The notes: generated from the letters alone by a model not told the origin. A stretch of DNA of 64,000 nucleotides from Streptacidiphilus sp. PB12-B1b (GCF_014084125.1 NZ_CP048405.1:2356001-2420000); one strand, 5' to 3'; counted from the stretch's first letter, positions 43,782 through 52,776 are shown. Numbers and translations: made by a program.

Positions 43782-46094
43782 TCAGGAGACGTTCAGCGCG
43801 GTGTCGTCCAGCACGAAGCTGGTCTGCAGGCTGGAGTCCTCGGCGCCGACGAAGGTCAGCGTCACGCTCTTGCCGATGTAGGGGGCGAGGCTGAAGGAGT
43901 GCTGGGTGTAGCCGCTCGCCTTGTTCAGGTTGGAGTAGGTGGCCAGCGTGGTGGTGGTGCCGCCGCTGACGACCTCGACCTTGAGGGTGTCGTAGGCCGT
44001 GGTCTTGCTGGTCTCCGCCGTGTCGATGTGCAGCCAGAAGGAGTAGGCGGCGTTGACGCAGGTGGAGGGGATGGTCACGGTCTGGGACAGGGTGTCGGTG
44101 TGGGTGGTGCCGTAGCCGTCGAGCCAGGCGTCCCAGCTGCCGGAGTGGGCGGGCTCGTCGGTGGTGTCGCTGTTGATGACACCCGAGCTGGCGGTCCACG
44201 GGGAGGCGCTGCCGGTCTCGAAGCCGGGGTTGCCGATCAGCTGCGAGGCGCTGCAACCGCCGCCGGAGGCGGAGTTGACGGTCCAGGTGAAGCTGGTGCT
44301 GCCGGTGGCGCCGGAGCCGTCCTTGGCGGTCACGGTGACCGAGGAGGTGGCGGCGGCGGTCGGGGTGCCGGAGATCAGGCCGGTGGAGGCGTTGATCGAC
44401 AGGCCGGCGGGCAGGCCGGTGGCGCTGTAGGTCAGGGTCTGGCCGGAGGCCGAGTCACTGGCGCTGATCTGCAGCGAGGCGGCGGTGCCGACGGTGCCGG
44501 TCTGGTTGCCCGGGTTGCTGACCGTGACCGTGTTGCCGGTGGCGGCGCTGACCGTCCAGGTGAAGGAGGCGCTGCCGGTGGCGCCGGTGCCGTCCTTGGC
44601 GGTCACGGTGACCGAGGAGCTGCCGGAGGCGGTGGGGGTGCCGGAGATCAGGCCGGTGGAGGCGTTGATCGACAGGCCGGCGGGCAGGCCGGTGGCGCTG
44701 TAGGTCAGGGTCTGGCCGGAGGCCGAGTCACTGGCGCTGATCTGCAGCGAGGCGGCGGTGCCGACCTTGCCGGTCTGGCTGCCCGGGTTGGTCACCGTCA
44801 CCGTGTTGCCGGTGGAGGTGCCGTTGGAGAAGGCGGTGGTGCCGTTCGGCGTGCCCAGACCGGTCGGGCCGTCGTAGCCCGGCCCCGCCTCGCACAGGTA
44901 GGTCGGGGAGCAGGTGGTGGTCTCGCCCGTGGTCACGTCGTTCAGCGACGAGGTGTGGGCGTACAGGTAGGAGGCCGGGGTGGTGCCCGCGGCCGGGGTG
45001 CCGGCCAGCGCGTACACCGAGGCGATCAGCGGCGAGGCCACGGAGGTGCCGCCGTAGACGTTCCAGCCGCCCTCGCTGTTGTAGGTGTCGTAGACGGCGA
45101 CGCCGGTGGCCGGGTCGGCGACGGCGGAGACGTCGGCGACGGTGCGCTTGGAGCAGCCGGTGTCCTTCTGCCAGGACGGCTTCGGGTCGTCGGCGGAGCA
45201 GCCGGAGCCGGCGCCCTCGGAGCTGCTGGTGGACCAGACCGACTCGGTCCAGCCGCGGGTGTTGGACGCGGTGGACAGCGAGGTGCCGCCGACGGCGGTC
45301 ACGTACTGCGAGGCCGCCGGGTACTCGACGCCGTAGCCGCTGTCACCGGAGGAGGCGGTGACCGCCACGCCCGGGTGGTCGTAGTACTCGGAGTCGTAGG
45401 TGGTGTCGTTGGACGCCTCGCTGCCGCCGTAGCTGTTGGAGACGAACTTCGCGCCCGCGTTGACGGCCGCGTTCACGGCCGCACCCAGGTCGTCGTTGCT
45501 CTCCGAGCTGGCCTCGACCAGGTCGATGTGGCAGAGCGGGCAGATCGCCGACACCATGTCGACGTCCAGCGCCTCTTCACCGGTCCAGTCGTCGTCGGCC
45601 GGGGCCGGCGAGGGCAGCGGGCTGGTCTGGCCGTTCTCGTTCAGCTTGGTGAAACAGCCGGTGCCGCAGGCGGGGAGCCCGAACTGACTGCGGTAGACCG
45701 CGAGGTCGCTGGCGGCGTTCGGGTCGTCGAAGGCGTCGACGACGGCGACGGTCTCGCCGGTGCCGTTGGCGGCGGCGGCCGAGGCCAGGTTGTACGCCGA
45801 CTGCAGCTGCGTCGGGCCGTAGCCGGAGACGGTCGCGGAGGGCTCCACCGCGCCGTTGGCGGCCCGGTGGGCCAGCTGCGGCGTGATGTTCGTGCGGACC
45901 AGCGCATTGCAGGACGAATCGCCGACCGGCGCCGCGGGGCAGGCCGCGCGGTAGTCAGTGGTGTGGCTGGTGGCCGCGGTGGCCGGGGCGGCTGTCGCCG
46001 CGAGGCCGAACACGGCCAGCGTGGCGGCCGATGCACCGGCGGCCACGATCCTGCGGAGTCCGAATCTGAGCGCGGACGACTTGGGGGTATGCAA
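43782..46094 (-). CDS. Secreted S53 (sedolisin-type) serine carboxyl protease with Ig-like repeats
   Basis: 770 residues from TTG 46094, chosen because GGGAGGG lies 8 bp upstream and a signal peptide (ALRFGLRRIVAAGASAATLAVFGLAATAAPATA) follows at once; the longer frame to 46289 puts the signal inside the protein. S53 catalytic set is complete: Glu173 and Asp177 in TGEEALDVDM, oxyanion Asp251 in TASSGDSGYG, nucleophile Ser351 in YGGTSVASP. Disulphide-forming Cys pairs are present (CGTGC, CPLC). After the catalytic domain come two nearly identical Ig-like units (about 470-650) and a C-terminal beta-sandwich (NPGFETGSASPW ... FVGAEDSSLQTSFVLDDTALNV), probably polymer-binding. Extracellular protein degradation. 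Confidence 0.95.
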   Translation of the reverse strand: MHTPKSSALRFGLRRIVAAGASAATLAVFGLAATAAPATAATSHTTDYRAACPAAPVGDSSCNALVRTNITPQLAHRAANGAVEPSATVSGYGPTQLQSAYNLASAAAANGTGETVAVVDAFDDPNAASDLAVYRSQFGLPACGTGCFTKLNENGQTSPLPSPAPADDDWTGEEALDVDMVSAICPLCHIDLVEASSESNDDLGAAVNAAVNAGAKFVSNSYGGSEASNDTTYDSEYYDHPGVAVTASSGDSGYGVEYPAASQYVTAVGGTSLSTASNTRGWTESVWSTSSSEGAGSGCSADDPKPSWQKDTGCSKRTVADVSAVADPATGVAVYDTYNSEGGWNVYGGTSVASPLIASVYALAGTPAAGTTPASYLYAHTSSLNDVTTGETTTCSPTYLCEAGPGYDGPTGLGTPNGTTAFSNGTSTGNTVTVTNPGSQTGKVGTAASLQISASDSASGQTLTYSATGLPAGLSINASTGLISGTPTASGSSSVTVTAKDGTGATGSASFTWTVSAATGNTVTVSNPGNQTGTVGTAASLQISASDSASGQTLTYSATGLPAGLSINASTGLISGTPTAAATSSVTVTAKDGSGATGSTSFTWTVNSASGGGCSASQLIGNPGFETGSASPWTASSGVINSDTTDEPAHSGSWDAWLDGYGTTHTDTLSQTVTIPSTCVNAAYSFWLHIDTAETSKTTAYDTLKVEVVSGGTTTTLATYSNLNKASGYTQHSFSLAPYIGKSVTLTFVGAEDSSLQTSFVLDDTALNVS
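44362..44765. repeat. Direct repeat, 273-bp period, in the protease gene
   Basis: 131 bp at 44362-44492 are identical to 44635-44765. They encode the two tandem Ig-like domains; the flanking parts of the units are similar but diverged, so the identical core suggests recent conversion or duplication. Confidence 0.9.
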
Positions 46095-46301
46095 CGAACG
46101 GCCCTCCCATGAGGGGGACGGGGACGGCGCGGGGGAGGACCGGCGGATACCGGACCGTGCGCCGTACCGGGGTCGAGGGAACACGTGCGCGTGCGTTGGA
46201 ACGGGCTGCGCCGTACGTGTGGGACGGACCCCGGGCCGCGGAACAGGGCGGTGCGGGCGCTCCGTCATATTCATGGACATGACAGCCATGCGGGCAGGCT
46301 G

Positions 46302-46317
46302 CCACCACGATTGGTGG
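46302..46317. repeat. Inverted repeat in the protease leader
   Basis: CCACCA / TGGTGG with a 4-bp centre, within the expected untranslated leader of the protease mRNA. The surrounding 46095-46611 region has no convincing gene; it carries this hairpin and the promoter below. Confidence 0.35.
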
Positions 46318-46330
46318 TGTCCGGGGGATG

Positions 46331-46360
46331 AACATAGCGAAGCCTTATCGGAGTGGGCAA
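46331..46360 (-). promoter_or_regulatory. Candidate promoter of the S53 protease gene
   Basis: On the minus strand TTGCCC (46360-46355), 18-bp spacer, TATGTT (46336-46331). It lies in the least GC-rich stretch of the neighbourhood, about 235 bp before the TTG start. Confidence 0.4.
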
Positions 46361-46611
46361 GAGCTCAATGAAATCCGACAGGAATGACGAATTCGGGCCT
46401 GGCGCCGTGCGTGGTGACAGATAGTCAGACGCCCTGCTCGGCGCCGTCGCGCACTGCTCCGTGCGGGGAGGCGTGCTGGCGCGATGCGGTTACTCTCTGG
46501 TAGACCCGTGTCCGGGGCCGACGCCGACGGCCGCGCGCGCCCCGCGCACCTCCCCGTACCCCTGGCACTCCCGGCACCTCCCGCACCCCCCCGCACGCAG
46601 AAGGGCCCGCG

Positions 46612-47379
46612 ATGGCAGACGTCGACCTCTCCGCAGTCGCGCGGCAGCAGGGCGGCTCACCGCGCCTGAGCGGCTACCTGGCGCTCCCGGACGGGGAGGG
46701 CCCCTGGCCCGGCGTCGTGCTGATCCACGAGGCCTTCGGCATGGACGAGGTGATGCGCCGTCAGGCCGAGCGCCTGGCCCGCGCCGGATACCTGGCGCTC
46801 ATGCCCGACCTGTACAGCGAGGGCGGCGCCCGCCGCTGCCTGGTCTCCACCATGCGGGCCATGGGCGCCGGGCGCGGCCGGCCCTTCGCCGACATCGAGG
46901 CTGCCCGGCAGTGGCTGCTGGGCCGAGCCGACTGCACCGGCCGGGTCGGCGTCCTCGGCTTCTGCATGGGCGGCGGCTTCGCCCTGCTGGCCGCCGGGCG
47001 CGGCTTCGACGCCGCCTCCGTCAACTACGGCATGCTGCCCAAGGACCTGGGCGCCGCGGCGGCCGACAGCTGCCCGCTGGTCACCTCCTACGGAGCGCGC
47101 GACCGGGGCCTCAAGGGCGCCACCGCCAAGCTGGAATCGGCGCTGGACCAGGTCGGCACCCCGCACGACTGCAAGGAGTACCCCGGCGCCGGCCACTCCT
47201 TCCTGAACGACGCGGAGGTCGGCCCGCGCGTGCTGCGCCCGCTGATGCGGATCGCCGGCGTCGGCCCGCACCCGGAGTCGGCCGCCGACGCCTGGCAGCG
47301 GATCGAGGCGTTCTTCGCCGAGCACCTGGGGCCGTCCGGCCCGTCCGCCGCCCCCGCCGAGGCCCGCGCCCGGCGGTGA
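46612..47379 (+). CDS. Dienelactone hydrolase family protein
   Basis: 255 residues, ATG 46612. Alpha/beta-hydrolase of the DLH type: oxyanion/Glu motif [34 protein letters not shown], nucleophile elbow [15 protein letters not shown] (Cys, typical of DLH), catalytic Asp region [14 protein letters not shown], and catalytic His in [11 protein letters not shown]. It hydrolyses lactones or esters; the true substrate is unknown. No signal peptide. It is divergent from the protease; about 500 bp of non-coding sequence separates them. Confidence 0.92.
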   Translation: MADVDLSAVARQQGGSPRLSGYLALPDGEGPWPGVVLIHEAFGMDEVMRRQAERLARAGYLALMPDLYSEGGARRCLVSTMRAMGAGRGRPFADIEAARQWLLGRADCTGRVGVLGFCMGGGFALLAAGRGFDAASVNYGMLPKDLGAAAADSCPLVTSYGARDRGLKGATAKLESALDQVGTPHDCKEYPGAGHSFLNDAEVGPRVLRPLMRIAGVGPHPESAADAWQRIEAFFAEHLGPSGPSAAPAEARARR

Positions 47380-47623
47380 CGGCCGCCCCCGCACACCCTT
47401 GACCGGGCGGATCGGCTGGCGCCCTGCCTCGGCTCCCACACAGCGGCCGCCGCGGCGGCCGGGGGCGTCCCTCTCCGCCGCGCCGCGCGCGCGTACGTCC
47501 GCACCACGCGTGTGTACGTCCGCGCCCGACCGCTCTGCTCGTGCACAGCCCGTCACCGCACCGCCGCCCGGTCCCTCCGGCGCGGCCCCCGGCGAGGCGC
47601 TGGGGCGGATCGTCGGCTGTCGG

Positions 47624-48211
47624 TCAGCCGGGGCCGGGGCCGGGCCAGGGATCGGGGTCGGGGTCGGCGGCCAGGCGGGTGTGGCGCTCGACGTCGAACC
47701 GCAGGCCGTCGTGGCCGAGCCGGGCCCGCTCCAGCCCCACCACCGGGAATCCGGCCCGCAGCGCCACCCGGCAGGAGGCCGGGTTGTCGGTCCGGTGCCC
47801 CAGCTCCAGGCGGACCAGCCCCAGCTCCCCGAAGGCCCATCGGGCCGCCGCCCGCGCGCCCGCGACGGCGACGCCCCGCCCGCGTGCCTCCGGCAGCGTC
47901 CAGTACGACACCCAGCCCGAGCCGTGCCGGTACTCCACCGAGGTGACGGCGACGCCGCCGAGCAGTACCGCGCGCTGGTCCACCACGGCCCAGGAGTAGC
48001 CGGTCCCCGCCTCCCAGTCGCGGAGCCGGTCCAGCAGCCAGAGCGCCGCGCCCTCCTCGTCGCGGACCGCCCGCCCGGACTGCAGGGCCGGCTCCGGCGC
48101 GGAGAAGGCGGCCAGCACCGCCGCCGCGTCCGACTCCCGCCACCGCCGCAGCACCGGCCCGGCGTCCGCGCCCGGAGCGGCGGGCCGCCGGACGGGCCGT
48201 CGGTTCGTCAT
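47624..48211 (-). CDS. GNAT acetyltransferase, RimJ/RimL type
   Basis: 195 residues, ATG 48211. RimJ/RimL-like GNAT: acceptor region LRRWRESDAAAVLAAF, then WAVVDQRAVLLGGVAVTSVEYRHGSGWVSYWTLPEARGRGVAVAGARAAARWAFGELGLVRLELGHRTDNPASCRVALRAGF, with the acetyl-CoA motif (Q/R)GRGVA and the N-rich PASCRVALRAGF segment. Relatives acetylate N-terminal amines of ribosomal proteins or aminoglycosides. The gene is followed on the minus side only by non-coding sequence (47380-47623) and preceded by a 52-bp palindrome. Confidence 0.92.
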   Translation of the reverse strand: MTNRRPVRRPAAPGADAGPVLRRWRESDAAAVLAAFSAPEPALQSGRAVRDEEGAALWLLDRLRDWEAGTGYSWAVVDQRAVLLGGVAVTSVEYRHGSGWVSYWTLPEARGRGVAVAGARAAARWAFGELGLVRLELGHRTDNPASCRVALRAGFPVVGLERARLGHDGLRFDVERHTRLAADPDPDPWPGPGPG

Positions 48212-48241
48212 ACCGCCATCCTCCTCGCGCCGCCCGCCTGG

Positions 48242-48293
48242 CGCGCGAACGGCGTGGACCGCAGCCGGGCCCGGCTGCGGTCCACGCCGTTCG
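48242..48293. terminator. 52-bp perfect palindrome, probable terminator
   Basis: 26-bp arms with no spacer, 48242-48267 and 48268-48293, fully complementary. It follows the stop of the 48321 gene on the minus strand by 27 bp and precedes the GNAT start, so it should act as a strong terminator for the former. Confidence 0.7.
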
Positions 48294-48320
48294 CGGGTGC
48301 GGGGCGCGCACCCGTCAGGG

Positions 48321-48908
48321 TCACACCGGCGGTGCGGCCACCCCGAGCGAGGTGACGGTCGACGTGACCACGGCCAGCGTGTCGGTGGCCAGCGTGGTCA
48401 GCGCCGTCTGGATCTGCGCCGGGTCCTTGGAGGTCACCGCCGTGAGCAGCGCCGTGACGTCGGTCTGCAGCTTGGTCAGCGCGGTCTGCAGGGTGCTCGG
48501 CACGGACACCGGCAGCGGGGGCACGACGTCCCGCACGCCGGAGACGGCACCGGCGTGGCTCCCGGCCGGGAGGGCCGGGGTGGCCGGCGTGGCCGGGAGC
48601 GCCGAGGTCAGCGTCTGGACCGCGGCGGTCAGCGCGGCCACCTTGGCCTGCAGGTCGGCCGGGCTGGAGGCGGGGGTCGCGGTCGCGGCCGCCACCAGGG
48701 CGGCCACCTGCTGAGTGACGCCGCCGAGGGCGCCGAGCGCGCCGAGGGTCGTGGACGCGCTCGGCGCGGCCGCCGGGAGGGCCGCCCGGCTGGAGCCGAC
48801 GGCGGCCGGGGCGGCCGCCTGCGCGGAGGCGGTGCTGAGGGATCCCGCGGACACGGCGGCCGCCAGGGCGAGACTGGTGGCCAGGACGCGGGTGCGATGC
48901 AGGGTCAT
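48321..48908 (-). CDS. Secreted Ala-rich protein, hypothetical
   Basis: 195 residues from ATG 48908, with GAAGGA upstream. A Sec signal (TRVLATSLALAAAVSAGSLSTASAQA) is cleaved near AQA. The mature protein is Ala/Thr/Val-rich and helix-forming, with heptad-like hydrophobic spacing (VTQQVAALVAAATAT, LQAKVAALTAAVQTLTSALP, LQTALTKLQTDVTALLTAVTS, IQTALTTLATDTLAVVTS). No family recognised. Low-complexity helical secreted proteins of this kind occur in streptomycetes with unknown role. Confidence 0.78.
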   Translation of the reverse strand: MTLHRTRVLATSLALAAAVSAGSLSTASAQAAAPAAVGSSRAALPAAAPSASTTLGALGALGGVTQQVAALVAAATATPASSPADLQAKVAALTAAVQTLTSALPATPATPALPAGSHAGAVSGVRDVVPPLPVSVPSTLQTALTKLQTDVTALLTAVTSKDPAQIQTALTTLATDTLAVVTSTVTSLGVAAPPV

Positions 48909-48998
48909 GCTCGTTCCTTCGTTCAAACAGAGGGGTGATACCTGGATCACCGTCACCCCCCGTCTCACCCTCCGCAACCGGACGCATCCATCAGGTAG

Positions 48999-49760
48999 TC
49001 ATACCGCTGCTCGCCCGCCCGGTCGGAGCAGCGCGGGGTGCTCCGCGACGACCGTGCACGAGCCGGGGGCGACCTCGGTGAAACCGGCGTCGCGGACCGT
49101 GGGCAGGCCGGAGGCGGTCAGCGCGGACCAGCGCTCCGGCGTGGCGGTGCGCACCGCCAGCGCGAAGCCGGACTCCCGCCAGGCCGCGCGGTCCGCCTCC
49201 GACAGCGCCCACCAGGCGAGTTGCGCACCGTGCCCGGCCTGGGCCATGGACTTGCCGGTGGACATCGGGACGTCCGGGTTGAACCACAGCACCGGCAGCA
49301 GCGGATCGGGCGCCCCCGGCGGCTGCGGGTCCTCCAGCTCGGTGCCCGACACCTGCAGCTTGGCCAGCTCCTTGGGCCAGCCGTCCAGCGGCACCGGCGG
49401 GAACACCCGCACCTCGGCGCCGACCCCGGTGAGGGTGATCCCCGGCAGCTCCTGCGCCCGCCGCCACTCGGAGCCACGGGCCCGGCGCACCACCTTGCGG
49501 ATCCGGGCGTCCTGCCAGGCGTGCACCCGCTCTGTCCACTCGCCGTCCGGCTCGGTGGCGCGGGCGTCGTCGAGCAGGGCGAGCACGGCCCGGGCGGCGG
49601 TCTCCAGTGCGTCGGTGTGGGCGGGTGGGTCGGTGCGCTCGATCCGGACGACGAGGGGGAGGACGTACTGCGGCGCGGCGTCGCGGTCGTGCTCGGGCCC
49701 GTGGTCCGGCTCGCGGTCGGGCTCGGGCTCGCGGTCGGCGAAGGGGCTGGTGCTGGTCAC
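48999..49760 (-). CDS. Peptidyl-tRNA hydrolase, Pth2 type
   Basis: 253 residues from GTG 49760. The C-terminal about 120 residues carry the Pth2 signature: MSTGKSMAQAGHGAQLAWWAL with the catalytic Lys/His-containing region, FALAVRTATPERWSALTASGLPTVRDAGFTEVAPGSCTVVA. The first about 110 residues are an extension not found in archaeal Pth2: an acidic start (PFADREPEPDREPDHGPEHDRD), a helix (HTDALETAARAVLALLDDA) and a partially strand region. It may recycle peptidyl-tRNAs in addition to the usual Pth. Followed downstream by the 48321 gene on the same strand. Confidence 0.9.
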   Translation of the reverse strand: MTSTSPFADREPEPDREPDHGPEHDRDAAPQYVLPLVVRIERTDPPAHTDALETAARAVLALLDDARATEPDGEWTERVHAWQDARIRKVVRRARGSEWRRAQELPGITLTGVGAEVRVFPPVPLDGWPKELAKLQVSGTELEDPQPPGAPDPLLPVLWFNPDVPMSTGKSMAQAGHGAQLAWWALSEADRAAWRESGFALAVRTATPERWSALTASGLPTVRDAGFTEVAPGSCTVVAEHPALLRPGGRAAV

Positions 49761-49791
49761 CGGACCAGTCTGGCAGCTCGCCCGTCGGCGA

Positions 49792-50222
49792 TCACCGGGG
49801 CGCCTCCCCGGCCGCGGTCAGGCAGCGCTCCACTCCGGCTATGACGTCGGCCAGTTCCTCCGGCGGCAGCCGGGCGGCCCGCAGCGCGAGCAGCCGCACC
49901 GGCTCGCTGCGCAGCGCCGCCAGCAGCGCGAGTTCCTGGTCGGTCTCCTCGGCGGTGTCCCGGTCGGTCAGGTAGCGCTGCGGGACGCCGAAGAAGTCGC
50001 AGATGGCGGCGGCGCGCGCCTCGGGCAGGTGGCGGCGGTGGCCGCTGCGCAGCTCGCCCAGGTACTTGGCGGAGATGATGGTGCGTCCGGTGGCGCTGAT
50101 CGCGGTGGCGACCTCCGCAGTGCCGTACGGCGGGCGATGCGGGGGTGCACGACCGAGAAGAGGTGGTTCAGGCGCGCCGCCAACTCGTCCTGCTGCCTTG
50201 GCTGGTGGGTGAGGTGATGCAT
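49792..50222 (-). pseudogene. XRE-type helix-turn-helix regulator, apparently frameshifted
   Basis: ATG 50222 with AGGGGG upstream opens a frame coding MHHLTHQPRQQDELAARLNHLFSVVHP, then loses sense. The rest of an XRE protein continues in another frame: PPYGTAEVATAISATGRTIISAKYLGELRSGHRRHLPEARAAAICDFFGVPQRYL and a helical C-terminal part to the stop at 49792. The break falls at a run of five G (50141-50145; C on the coding strand). A sixth base would join both parts into about 143 residues, the usual length for this streptomycete family with an XRE domain in the centre. Either a sequencing error, a mutation or phase variation by slippage. Confidence 0.75.
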
Positions 50223-50375
50223 GGCTGCCCCCTGGGCTGTGCGGTGCTCTGGGTGGTGGCGGCCCAGTATGGACCGGGAATCGCCGCCGTTGGTGAGCGG
50301 ATGGGCCCGTGGCATATGCGGCTGGGGGAATGGCCTGTTCACCGCAGTCGATCAGCTGAAAAATCGACAATTTCT

Positions 50376-51779
50376 TCACACCGTCAGCGCCAGTTGCCGA
50401 CTTGTCGCCTTGGTGACCCTGGTGATCAGCGCCGCCACCCGGGGAGCCGGCGCGTGCTGCTGGAGATCCCCCAGCAGCAGCCGCAGCGAGGCGGTCACGG
50501 CGTTGGACTGGATGCCGTCGGCGTGCAGCAGGGCCGCCTCGGCCTGCTCGCAGGACTCCTCCACGCCGCCCTGCCGGGCCAGCGCGGCGGCCAGGTGCAG
50601 CCGGATCACCACCGAGTCCCGCACCCGGTCGGCCGGGATCGCGGTCAGGGCCTGCTCCGCCCGGCGCCGGGCGGTGGCCGCGTTGCCCAGCGCCAGCGCG
50701 CACTGCGCCGCGCTCTGCGCGACCAGGCCGTGGTCGTAGTGCTCCAGCCAGGCGGGGAGCGGCGCGCCCGGCGGCTTGGCCAGGCCGCGCTCGGCCTTGG
50801 CGACGGCCGCCCTGGCCGGCACCGGGTTGTCCAACTGCGCGTGCACCCGGGCCTCCACGGCGTGCAGCCCGGCCCGGGCGCGCGGCCCGTGATCGCCGGT
50901 GGCGGTGAGCGCGGCGCTGACGTACGTCAGGGCGATCTGCGGGGAGTCGGCCAGCAGCGCCTGCTCGGCCAGCAGGACCACCACGTACGCGCCCAGCAGC
51001 GGGTCGTCGGCCTGGTGGGCCATGCTCAGCGCCAGCACCGCGTAGCGGCTGGCCAGCCCGGGCAGGTCGGCGTCGAAGGTGTAGCGGGCGATGCCGTAGG
51101 CGCACAGCGCCGCCGCGCTGAAGAGGTCCCGCCCGGTCGGCCCGGTGTAGTGCGCGCCCAGCAGCGGCTCCACGCCGACCCGCAGGAACTCCACGGCGGG
51201 CAGCCGGGCGACCGCGCCGCCGCTGCGCCGGTCGATCTGGTCGAACGCGCCCATGGTGCTCCGCACCCGGTCGATGTCCCCGGCCGTGACGGGCCGTCCG
51301 GGCAGGTGCCGGGCGGGCGCGTTGGGCGGCGGGACGACCAGCCAGCGCAGCACCGCCGGGGCCAGCACGGTCAGCGGCACGGTCGGCTGGGTGCGGTCCA
51401 GCGACTCGGGCTGTCCGCACAGGGCGTGCGTGGCCGAGAGGATCGCGGCGGGCGAGGCGGCGAACTCCAGCATCCCCTGGGCGGACGGGACGCGGCCCTG
51501 GGTGTCCATGCCGACGTCCGACAGCGAGAGGCCCCGGCCGAGCCGCCGGGACAGCGCCTCGGCGATGAACTGCGGCGGGACCGCCCGGCTGGCGTGGCCC
51601 TCGCGCCAGCGGCGGACGTGGTTGTGGTCGCAGGCGAGGATGTGTCCGTGGTGCGCGGCGGTGGCCCGAACCTCCCGGGCGAAGGCCATGTTGGAGATCT
51701 TGGCTTCCTCGAGCAGGCCGCTGAGCTGGATGTTCGGGGTCGGCTCGTGGTCCGGCCGGGGATCCGCGTGACGGCTCAT
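50376..51779 (-). CDS. Regulatory TPR-like protein, streptomycete family
   Basis: 467 residues from ATG 51779, probably leaderless (TACCTT lies 6 nt upstream). The N-terminus is a variant helix-turn-helix: LSGLLEEAKISNMAFAREVRATAAHHGHILACDHNHVRRWREGHASRAVPPQFIAEALSRRLGRGL, in which HNHVRRWREG is the recognition part. From about residue 200 there are repeated helical hairpins, TPR-like: ALLGAYVVVLLAEQALLADSPQIALTYVSAAL and AAQCALALGNAATARRRAEQAL. Proteins of this architecture are known in streptomycetes as regulators of differentiation (NsdA-like) and of regulatory islands. No target is known here. It is divergent from the Tad operon at 52007 and so a candidate controller. Confidence 0.82.
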   Translation of the reverse strand: MSRHADPRPDHEPTPNIQLSGLLEEAKISNMAFAREVRATAAHHGHILACDHNHVRRWREGHASRAVPPQFIAEALSRRLGRGLSLSDVGMDTQGRVPSAQGMLEFAASPAAILSATHALCGQPESLDRTQPTVPLTVLAPAVLRWLVVPPPNAPARHLPGRPVTAGDIDRVRSTMGAFDQIDRRSGGAVARLPAVEFLRVGVEPLLGAHYTGPTGRDLFSAAALCAYGIARYTFDADLPGLASRYAVLALSMAHQADDPLLGAYVVVLLAEQALLADSPQIALTYVSAALTATGDHGPRARAGLHAVEARVHAQLDNPVPARAAVAKAERGLAKPPGAPLPAWLEHYDHGLVAQSAAQCALALGNAATARRRAEQALTAIPADRVRDSVVIRLHLAAALARQGGVEESCEQAEAALLHADGIQSNAVTASLRLLLGDLQQHAPAPRVAALITRVTKATSRQLALTV

Positions 51780-52006
51780 ACACGAAAGGTAATGCTGCCG
51801 GATCGTACGCGGCGGGCGAATGGGCATTCTGACGGCCGGTAAATGCGCGTGTTCTGCGCGGGCTTGTGACAACTACGCGTCCTTGTGCGCGCTGTTGGTC
51901 GGCCTCCGATGTCTGATTCCCTTCTCTCGCACGACGCCAGGGGGTGCTGTAGGGGCGCGTGCTGTCAGCAGTGCCGAGGGAGTCGGCAGCGCTAGGGAGG
52001 GGAGCC

Positions 52007-52117
52007 ATGCATCAGGTCACCCGTCAACGAGTTCGAGTTGACATGCCCTCCACAAGCGGAGTACCTGATTCCGGGCATTTCGCCCGGCCCCGCCGCACGC
52101 CGGAGGCGGTCCGGTGA
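52007..52117 (+). CDS. 36-aa leader ORF of the Tad operon
   Basis: ATG 52007 with ribosome site AGGGAGGGGAG (51994-52004) opens MHQVTRQRVRVDMPSTSGVPDS... with stop TGA 52115-52117 overlapping the GTG of the next gene (GTGA). The good site and the overlap suggest it is translated and coupled. The peptide is basic and has no membrane segment. No family recognised. Confidence 0.45.
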   Translation: MHQVTRQRVRVDMPSTSGVPDSGHFARPRRTPEAVR

Positions 52118-52776
52118 GTCCGCTGGCCGACGCGTTCACCGCGGCGCTGGCCGCCGGCACCCTCTCCAGCCTGGTCACCACCCCGCTGTGGCTCCGCTCC
52201 CGCCAGCACGCCGCCGCCCTGGACCGGCAGGCCGCCGCCGGCGCCGCCGAACTGCTGGCCCTCGCCGCCGAGACGCACCACCTGGTCGAGGTGCGCGTCC
52301 CCGCCGTGCTGGCCCGGCTCACCTTCCCGCACCTGCCGGTGCCCGGCCCGCTGCACCCGCAGTTCACCGGCACCGCCCTGGAGGCCGACCACCTCGTCCT
52401 GCTGGACCAGGTGGCCGCCGTGGCCGCCCGGACCCGCCAGGCGCAGCCCGGAACGGACCGGCATACCAGCTCCGCCGACTGGTTCCAGCCCAGACGCCGC
52501 CCGCAGCCCGACCCCCGCGGCGTCCCCCCGCAGCCACCGCAGGCCGGACCCGGGCGCCCGCAGCAGCAGCCCGGTTGGGCGCGCCCGGCACCGCAGGAGG
52601 CACCACCGCAGGAGGCGCCGCCGAGCCCGCCGCCGCAGCCCGCGGCAGCCGGGCTGCGCGGCAGCAGCGCGGTGTGGAGCGCCTTCCAGAGCGGCACCGA
52701 GTCCGGCCGCGCCGCCGCCGAGCACCGCTTCGCCGACGCGTACTCCACCCGGAGCGACCACGAGGGAATCCGGTGA
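52114..52776 (+). CDS. Pro-rich protein with N-terminal hydrophobic segment
   Basis: 220 residues from GTG 52114 (GGAGGCGG upstream). The N-terminal segment ADAFTAALAAGTLSSLVTTPLWL is a possible membrane anchor. A helical part follows (ALDRQAAAGAAELLALAAETHHLVEVRVPAVLARL; ALEADHLVLLDQVAAVAARTRQ). Residues 120-180 are Pro/Gln/Ala-rich and disordered. I do not recognise the family. It overlaps the leader ORF by 4 bp and the Roadblock gene by 1 bp, so it is coupled to both. Confidence 0.72.
   Translation: MSPLADAFTAALAAGTLSSLVTTPLWLRSRQHAAALDRQAAAGAAELLALAAETHHLVEVRVPAVLARLTFPHLPVPGPLHPQFTGTALEADHLVLLDQVAAVAARTRQAQPGTDRHTSSADWFQPRRRPQPDPRGVPPQPPQAGPGRPQQQPGWARPAPQEAPPQEAPPSPPPQPAAAGLRGSSAVWSAFQSGTESGRAAAEHRFADAYSTRSDHEGIR

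Noticed and set aside
46095-46289. 65-codon N-terminal extension of the S53 protease
   Set aside because: It would place the signal peptide inside the protein; a ribosome site supports TTG 46094.
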